From NCBI GenBank assembly GCA_002493305.1, contig DKYJ01000059.1:1745-20004 (forward strand): a DNA stretch of 18,260 nt, written 5' to 3'. The notes under the pieces are model-generated. The model saw only the letters and a list, made by a program, of their open reading frames with translations, did no database searches and was not told the DNA's origin. Made by a program: the position numbers and the translations under genes. Each line of letters opens with the position of its first letter. Position 1 is the first letter of the stretch. This DNA is from Clostridiales bacterium UBA7103. GTDB lineage: Bacteria > Bacillota > Clostridia > Oscillospirales > Oscillospiraceae. Shown piece by piece: positions 13,950 to 18,260 of the stretch.

Positions 13950-14960
13950 ATGAGTACAATAAAAGACGTAGCCAAGCTGGCGGGTGTTTCGCCTTCAACT
14001 GTTTCCAGAGTGCTGAGCGGGGAGGGGCCTTCCGCGGCTTCGGAAAAAACCAAAGAGAAAATTTGGGAAGCTGTGCGCGTGACCGGCTACTCCGTGAACG
14101 AGAGCGCGCGCAAGCTGCGGAAGAAGGAAAACGGAACAAAGGAATCTGAGCAGGCGGTGGACTTTATCCTGGCTCGGGAACTGGACTATTTTCTCGATCC
14201 GTTTCTGTCCTCACTGCGCCGGGTCATAGAGGAAAACCTTTTCAAGCGGGGTTACAGAGTGCGCTCCCAGCTTGGACTGCCGGATATTAAGACACAGCTG
14301 AGCGCTGTGCGCAAGGAGAAGGGCTCCGCTGTCATTCTGGGCAGGATAGATATGCAGAGCCTGAAGGTGCTGAAAAATACCTATCAAAACTTGATTTACG
14401 CCGGGCTTCAGGACTTGGAGCTGGGCATAGACAGCGTGATCTGCAGCGGTTATGACGCGGTTGCTACGGCCATGGATTATCTCGTCTCCATGGGGCACAG
14501 CAAAATCTGCTACATAGGCGAGACCAAGAGCGAGCAGCGCTACAACGCATATCTCGACAAGGTCAGGGAGCACGGCATAGCCAACAGCAAGGACCTGATA
14601 ATAGATGTGCTTTTCACCCCCAGCGACAGCTATTACGGCCTGAAAAAGGCGCTGGATCACGGCCTTAACTGTACGGCCATTATCTGCGCCAATGATGTTT
14701 CCGCTGTGGGCGTTCTAAAGGCGCTGAAGGAGGCACGGATAGCCGTGCCCGAAGAGATATCCATCATAGGCATAAACGATGTAGAGAATATCCGTTACCT
14801 TGAGCCTATGCTGACCACTATGTCGATCCCTGCCGAAGAGATGGGCGGCCATGTGGCAAAGCTTTTGATAGACCGTATTGAAAAGTCCCACAATGCGCCG
14901 GTAAAGCTGTATATCCCCAGCAGCCTTGTCAAACGCGATTCCTGCGCCGATATACGCTGA
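13950..14960 (+). CDS. LacI-family transcriptional regulator
   Basis: 336 residues, the normal length. The N-terminal helix-turn-helix TIKDVAKLAGVSPSTVSRVL (residues 3-22) and hinge region are classical, followed by a type I periplasmic-binding-like sensor domain that would bind a sugar or related effector (ICANDVSAVGVLKAL and ISIIGINDVEN are typical late motifs). GAGGA lies 7 nt before ATG 13950. It is divergent from the importer genes and upstream of the dehydrogenase gene on the same strand, with a terminator between. Two matching candidate operators flank it, upstream of both neighbouring promoters, so it probably controls importer and dehydrogenase. The effector is unknown, presumably the imported compound or a pathway intermediate. 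Confidence 0.93.
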   Translation: MSTIKDVAKLAGVSPSTVSRVLSGEGPSAASEKTKEKIWEAVRVTGYSVNESARKLRKKENGTKESEQAVDFILARELDYFLDPFLSSLRRVIEENLFKRGYRVRSQLGLPDIKTQLSAVRKEKGSAVILGRIDMQSLKVLKNTYQNLIYAGLQDLELGIDSVICSGYDAVATAMDYLVSMGHSKICYIGETKSEQRYNAYLDKVREHGIANSKDLIIDVLFTPSDSYYGLKKALDHGLNCTAIICANDVSAVGVLKALKEARIAVPEEISIIGINDVENIRYLEPMLTTMSIPAEEMGGHVAKLLIDRIEKSHNAPVKLYIPSSLVKRDSCADIR

Positions 14961-14977
14961 ATACGCAACACAGAACG

Positions 14978-15019
14978 AAAGCGTTTCCTGATTGACGAAG
15001 ATCGGGAAACGCTTTTTTT
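14978..15019 (+). terminator. Intrinsic terminator after the regulator gene
   Basis: An 11-bp stem (14978-14988 with 15005-15015), a 16-nt loop, and a run of seven T (15013-15019) on the plus strand, 17 nt past the regulator stop. It separates the regulator from the dehydrogenase, which has its own promoter. Confidence 0.85.
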
Positions 15020-15033
15020 GGCATATTTTCACA

Positions 15034-15049
15034 ACGAAAACGATTTCGT
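15034..15049. promoter_or_regulatory. Candidate LacI-family operator (O2)
   Basis: ACGAAAACGATTTCGT, a CG-centred palindrome with 6-bp perfect outer arms (14 of 16 symmetric positions). It matches O1 at 14 of 16 bases and ends 9 bp before the -35 box of the dehydrogenase promoter, the same spacing as O1 to the importer promoter. Confidence 0.7.
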
Positions 15050-15058
15050 ATTTTACAT

Positions 15059-15087
15059 TTGACTTTCCCGGGGCTTGTAAATATAAT
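15059..15087 (+). promoter_or_regulatory. Promoter for the GldA-type dehydrogenase gene
   Basis: TTGACT at 15059-15064, a 17-nt spacer, and TATAAT at 15082-15087. The start is predicted near 15094, a leader of about 58 nt. A second -35/-10-like pair (TTGACG 15104, TATACT 15126) would start inside the ribosome site and is less likely. Confidence 0.78.
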
Positions 15088-15151
15088 TTTGTAGGAAAAG
15101 CATTTGACGTAGATGTACATATAATTATACTTAACAGGAGGAAAGCTGTAA

Positions 15152-16303
15152 ATGAACGAAAACAGAACCAGAAGCGACATCCTGCTGCCCAATAATTCCA
15201 GGGGCTTCGGCTGCCCCCAGAAGTATATCCAGGGCGCGGGGGAGTTTAACAATGTGTTTGCCTACGGCGCCAAGCACGGGGATAAGTTCCTCTTTATTGT
15301 AGACGGCGGCGTGTATGACATGATAAGCGCAATGATAACCGCTATCGAGGATAAATGTGGCTGCGGCTATGAGATCATCAGCTTTGCCGGCGAGTGCTGC
15401 ATGGAAAATGTTATGGAGCTGGCCGATGTGGTGCGCAAATACAGCTGCAATGTGCTGGTAGGCGTGGGCGGCGGCAAAGCGCTCGATGTGGCGAAATTGG
15501 TGGGCGATGAGGTGGATATGCCCCGTATTATTGTGCCCACCTCCGCTTCCAGCGATGCGCCCGCGGCGGACTGGGCGGCGGTCTACACCCCGGAGGGCGT
15601 TCACATTTCCGGCAGACCCACAAGGCGCAGCACGGAGCTGGTGCTTGTGGACTCAAAAATCATCGTCGGGGCTCCGGCAAGGCTGTTTTCCGCCGGTATA
15701 GGCGACGCGCTTGCCACATGGTTTGAGGCGCGGGCCTGCCGCAGCGCCTATACCCCCAACTGCGTGGGCAGGGGTTATCTGAGCTGCCGCGCGGGCATGG
15801 CGGTGTCCAGAGAGTGCCACGATATCCTCATGGAGGACGGTGTGGCCGCGCTTGAGGCGGTAAAGGCCAAAGTCGTCACCGAGGCGGTGGAAAATGTCAT
15901 CGAGGCGAATATCCTTCTGAGCGGCCTGGGCTTTATTAACGGCGGTCTTGCAGGAAGCCACGGCTTCCACAACGGATTTTCCAACATCACCGGCAGCAGA
16001 AAATATCTGCATGGCGAGATAGTGGCCTTCGGCCTGCTGTGCCAGCTTGTACTTGAAAATGCTCCCAAGGAGACCATTGACGAGATCTTGAAGTTCCTGC
16101 ATGATACCGACCTGCCTGTGACGCTGGCTCAGATCGGCATTGAGTGCACGGAGGAAAATCTCAATATAATAGCCGAGCATACGCTCAATAAGAACATACT
16201 TATCCATCATGAGCCTTTTGCGGTCAGCCTTGATTCCCTCAAGAGTGCCATCGTTACCGCCGACAACCGGGGCAGGGCATATCTTGAGACTCTGAACCGC
16301 TGA
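15152..16303 (+). CDS. GldA-type (glycerol dehydrogenase family) metal-dependent alcohol dehydrogenase
   Basis: 383 residues, slightly longer than GldA (~370). The family oxidises glycerol or related polyols, or reduces hydroxy-aldehydes/ketones, with NAD(H) and Zn2+ or Fe2+. Seen: VGVGGGKALDVAK (103-115, nucleotide binding), PTSASSDAPAADWAAVYTPEG (family TxASTDAPxSA...YTPEG), GIGDALATWFEA with metal ligand D185, GGLAGSHGFHNGFS with H270, and YLHGEIVAFG with H287. All three metal ligands are present. AGGAGG lies 10 nt before ATG 15152. It stands alone between two terminators, but its promoter carries the same operator as the importer, so it probably belongs to the pathway, for example to reduce an aldehyde product (glycolaldehyde- or sulfoacetaldehyde-like) or oxidise the imported polyol. 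Substrate not determined. Confidence 0.88.
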   Translation: MNENRTRSDILLPNNSRGFGCPQKYIQGAGEFNNVFAYGAKHGDKFLFIVDGGVYDMISAMITAIEDKCGCGYEIISFAGECCMENVMELADVVRKYSCNVLVGVGGGKALDVAKLVGDEVDMPRIIVPTSASSDAPAADWAAVYTPEGVHISGRPTRRSTELVLVDSKIIVGAPARLFSAGIGDALATWFEARACRSAYTPNCVGRGYLSCRAGMAVSRECHDILMEDGVAALEAVKAKVVTEAVENVIEANILLSGLGFINGGLAGSHGFHNGFSNITGSRKYLHGEIVAFGLLCQLVLENAPKETIDEILKFLHDTDLPVTLAQIGIECTEENLNIIAEHTLNKNILIHHEPFAVSLDSLKSAIVTADNRGRAYLETLNR

Positions 16304-16311
16304 ACTAAAAT

Positions 16312-16354
16312 GTATAAAAAATGCAGGCCACATTGTGGCCTGCATTTTTTATAC
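16312..16354. terminator. Bidirectional terminator, 21-bp perfect inverted repeat
   Basis: Arms 16312-16332 and 16334-16354 are perfectly complementary around a single central T. The core ATGCAGGCCACA stem is flanked by A6 on the left and T6 on the right, so it works as an intrinsic terminator on both strands. It serves the converging dehydrogenase (+) and mnmA (-) genes; the mnmA stop codon (16349-16351) lies inside the stem. Confidence 0.92.
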
Positions 16355-17341
16355 GATAAATCCGCCGCCTATAAGCCTGTCGCCGTTATAAAGCACGGCG
16401 GATTGGCCGGGAGCGGGGGCGCGGACGGGATCCGAGCAGCTTATGCGTACAAGCTCTCCGTCTACCCGGGCCGTGCACGGTGGGTTTTCCCACTTGGTGT
16501 GCCGCACACGGACGCTGGCGCTCAGCTCCCCGGCGGGCGGGTCGATGAGCCAGTTGAAGTCCCTCGCGGTGACCTCTGTCTTGAAAAGCTCCTCCCACAG
16601 CGCAAGCTCAATAACATTATTTTCCGCGTCAATGCGGGAGATATAAACCTTGCGCCCGTCGATAAGGCCGGGCCTGCGCTGGCCGACGGTATAATGCTGG
16701 ATGCCCTCGTGACGGCCGACTATCTCGCCGTGGAAGACAAAGTCCCCGGCAGGGGGATCAACGCCCCGGCTTTTGAGCCAGCCGATATGGTCGTTATCCG
16801 GCACGAAGCAGATCTCCATGCTGTCGGGTTTGTGGGCGGCGGGCAGAGACAGCTCCTCCGCCATTTTGCGCACCTGAGCCTTCTCGTATGCTCCGAGCGG
16901 CAGAATAAGGCGCTCCAGCTGTTCCCGGGTCAGACGGCAGAGCATATAGCTCTGGTCGTTGGAGGGCTGTCCTTTGTAAAGGGCGCCGCCTTCGGCGCGG
17001 GCGTAATGCCCGGTGGCGATGCGCTCCGCGCCCATGCTGTCGGCATAGTCTATCAGCGTCCTGAATTTGAGCGACGGGTTGCAGATAATGCAGGGGTTCG
17101 GAGTCAGACCGTGGGCGTAAGCCTCGGCAAAGGGGCGGCAGACCGCCGCTTCAAGCTGCGCTTTAACATCGACCACCGCAAGCTCAAAGCCCATGGCCCG
17201 GGCGGCGCGCTGCGCCTCCTCCCGCGCGGCGGGAGCGGCGTTATCCAGATACAGCGGCAGCACCTCATAGCCGGCGTTTTTGAGCAGGACGGCGGACACG
17301 GCGGAGTCCACCCCGCCGGAAAAACCTAAAACAACTTTCAT
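16349..17341 (-). CDS. mnmA: tRNA-specific 2-thiouridylase MnmA, short form
   Basis: 330 residues; the usual length is about 355-370. MnmA uses ATP and a persulfide relay to place sulfur on U34 of Lys, Glu and Gln tRNAs. Visible are the PP-loop GFSGGVDSAV (6-15), GLTPNPCIICN with the first catalytic Cys, ATGHYAR, the substrate loop PSNDQSYML, DSMEICFV with the second Cys, and HYTVGQRRPGL. The common segment after the PP-loop that carries CCS is missing, which accounts for the short length. The start ATG 17341 overlaps the mnmG stop in an ATGA arrangement, so the pair is coupled. Both enzymes modify the same wobble uridine. A paralogue of MnmA is possible because of the shortened N-terminal region. 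Confidence 0.85.
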   Translation of the reverse strand: MKVVLGFSGGVDSAVSAVLLKNAGYEVLPLYLDNAAPAAREEAQRAARAMGFELAVVDVKAQLEAAVCRPFAEAYAHGLTPNPCIICNPSLKFRTLIDYADSMGAERIATGHYARAEGGALYKGQPSNDQSYMLCRLTREQLERLILPLGAYEKAQVRKMAEELSLPAAHKPDSMEICFVPDNDHIGWLKSRGVDPPAGDFVFHGEIVGRHEGIQHYTVGQRRPGLIDGRKVYISRIDAENNVIELALWEELFKTEVTARDFNWLIDPPAGELSASVRVRHTKWENPPCTARVDGELVRISCSDPVRAPAPGQSAVLYNGDRLIGGGFIV

Positions 17342-18260
17342 TTTGTACTCTCCGTGTATATCATCAGCACCGACACATCCGCCGGAGACACGCCGGAGAT
17401 ACGGCTGGCCTGACCGAAGTTTTCCGGGCGGATCTTCTTGAGCTTCTCACGCGCCTCAAGGCGCAGGCCGGATATCTTGTCATAGTCGATATCCGGAGGC
17501 AGGCGGCGGCTCTCCATGCGGGAAAATTCCTCCACCTGCTTGAGCTGACGCTTGATGTATCCGTCGTATTTCAGGCGGATCTCCACCTGCGCGGCCACGG
17601 CCCGGCTCAGTGTGGGGCGCTCCGGGTCAAAGGGGGCGGTGTCGTTATAGCTTATCTGCGGGCGGCGGATAAGCTCCGCGAGGGACGCGCCGGTACTCAC
17701 GGGGGAGGAGCCTTTGCCCGTCAAAAGAGAGTTGAGCGTCTCTCCCGGGGCGATGTGGCAGCTCTCCAGACGCCGAAGCTCCGCCTCCACAGCGGCGTAT
17801 TTATCCAGCACCGCCTGATGCCGCTCCGGGCTCACAAGCCCCAGAGCGAGCCCGATATGGCTCAGGCGCTGGTCGGCATTGTCCTGCCGGTGCAGAAGGC
17901 GGTATTCGCTGCGGGAGGTCATCATGCGGTAAGGCTCCTCCGTGCCCTTAGTGACAAGATCGTCTATCAGCGCGCCGATATATCCATCGCTGCGGCGGAG
18001 GATAAGCGGCTGTCTGCCGATAAGCTTCAGGGCAGCGTTTACCCCCGCCACGAAGCCCTGCACTGCGGCCTCCTCGTAGCCTGAGGAGCCGTTGAACTGC
18101 CCCGCGCCGTAAAGCCCCGGGATCTTTTTACATTCGAGCGTGGCGTAAAGCTCCGTGGGATCTATGCAGTCATACTCGATGGCGTAAGCCGGGCGGGTCA
18201 TCTCCGCCCGCTCAAGGCCGGGTATGGTGTGCAGCATCTGCACCTGCACCTCCTCCGGCA
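17338..18260 (-). CDS. mnmG: tRNA uridine-5-carboxymethylaminomethyl modification enzyme MnmG, C-terminal half (5' end beyond window)
   Basis: The frame is open to the right edge; 307 residues are visible of roughly 620. MnmG with MnmE installs the aminomethyl-type group on U34 using FAD and methylene-tetrahydrofolate. The visible part begins PEEVQVQMLHTIPGLE, continues with RPAYAIEYDCIDP and GLYGAGQFNGSSGYEEAAVQ (FAD-domain end), TSRSEYRLLHRQDNAD, and the helical C-terminal domain with LKYDGYIKRQ and IRPENFGQASRISGVSPADV (MnmE/tRNA-binding tail). GTG and ATG codons near the edge are internal, not starts. It overlaps mnmA by 3 nt. Confidence 0.95.
   Translation of the reverse strand, partial: PEEVQVQMLHTIPGLERAEMTRPAYAIEYDCIDPTELYATLECKKIPGLYGAGQFNGSSGYEEAAVQGFVAGVNAALKLIGRQPLILRRSDGYIGALIDDLVTKGTEEPYRMMTSRSEYRLLHRQDNADQRLSHIGLALGLVSPERHQAVLDKYAAVEAELRRLESCHIAPGETLNSLLTGKGSSPVSTGASLAELIRRPQISYNDTAPFDPERPTLSRAVAAQVEIRLKYDGYIKRQLKQVEEFSRMESRRLPPDIDYDKISGLRLEAREKLKKIRPENFGQASRISGVSPADVSVLMIYTESTK

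Noticed and set aside
14978..14991. CcpA-like cre site in the left arm of the regulator's terminator (GAAAGCGTTTCC)
   Set aside because: It departs from the cre consensus at several positions and the sequence is fully explained as a terminator stem with a T-run.
16310..17329. Plus-strand open frame (about 339 codons) opposite mnmA
   Set aside because: It starts inside the bidirectional terminator and mirrors mnmA; not a gene.

Overview
The window looks like a chromosomal segment of an anaerobic, gut-type Firmicute, probably a Clostridia/Oscillospiraceae-like lineage. The evidence is strong AGGAGG-type ribosome sites, a lipoprotein with an Ala/Pro/Glu/Ser-rich linker, a pyrophosphate-type phosphofructokinase, a split two-subunit transketolase, and moderately GC-rich genes with AT-rich control regions. 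No mobile element, CRISPR array, rRNA or tRNA was seen.

Layout. (1) Positions 1-8945, all on the minus strand and tightly packed, hold a carbohydrate-type catabolic operon. In transcription order it is an RpiB-like isomerase, transketolase N and C subunits, a transaldolase-like protein, a TauE/SafE permease, class II aldolase, PPi-type phosphofructokinase, a triosephosphate-isomerase-like protein, and a LarA-family (nickel racemase-like) protein that runs off the left edge. (2) Positions 8946-9192 are non-coding and filled with four strong hairpins. (3) Positions 9193-13729 (minus) hold a complete NitT/TauT/SsuABC-type ABC importer: lipoprotein binding protein, a terminator-like attenuator, two different permeases and two different ATPases. 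(4) Positions 13730-13949 are a divergent control region. (5) Positions 13950-16303 (plus) hold a LacI-family regulator and a GldA-type alcohol dehydrogenase. (6) After a long bidirectional terminator come mnmA and the 3' half of mnmG (minus), which are ordinary tRNA-modification genes.

How it may work together. Two near-identical CG-centred LacI-type operators lie exactly 9 bp upstream of the -35 boxes of the ABC-transporter promoter and of the dehydrogenase promoter, which ties importer, regulator and dehydrogenase into one regulon. The downstream operon contains no sugar kinase apart from phosphofructokinase. Its RpiB-like enzyme keeps the catalytic Cys but has lost the ring-opening His and most of the phosphate-binding residues. 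Together with a split transketolase, a TauE-type exporter, a sulfonate-type ABC importer and a GldA-type dehydrogenase, this resembles the sulfo-transketolase route of sulfosugar breakdown, or an undescribed relative of it. In that reading PFK, FBA, TPI and the transaldolase-like protein would recycle phosphorylated products to the glyceraldehyde-3-phosphate acceptor. This is an inference: no sulfoquinovosidase or sulfosugar isomerase is in the window, and the LarA-like, TPI-like and transaldolase-like proteins are all divergent enough to hint at unusual substrates.
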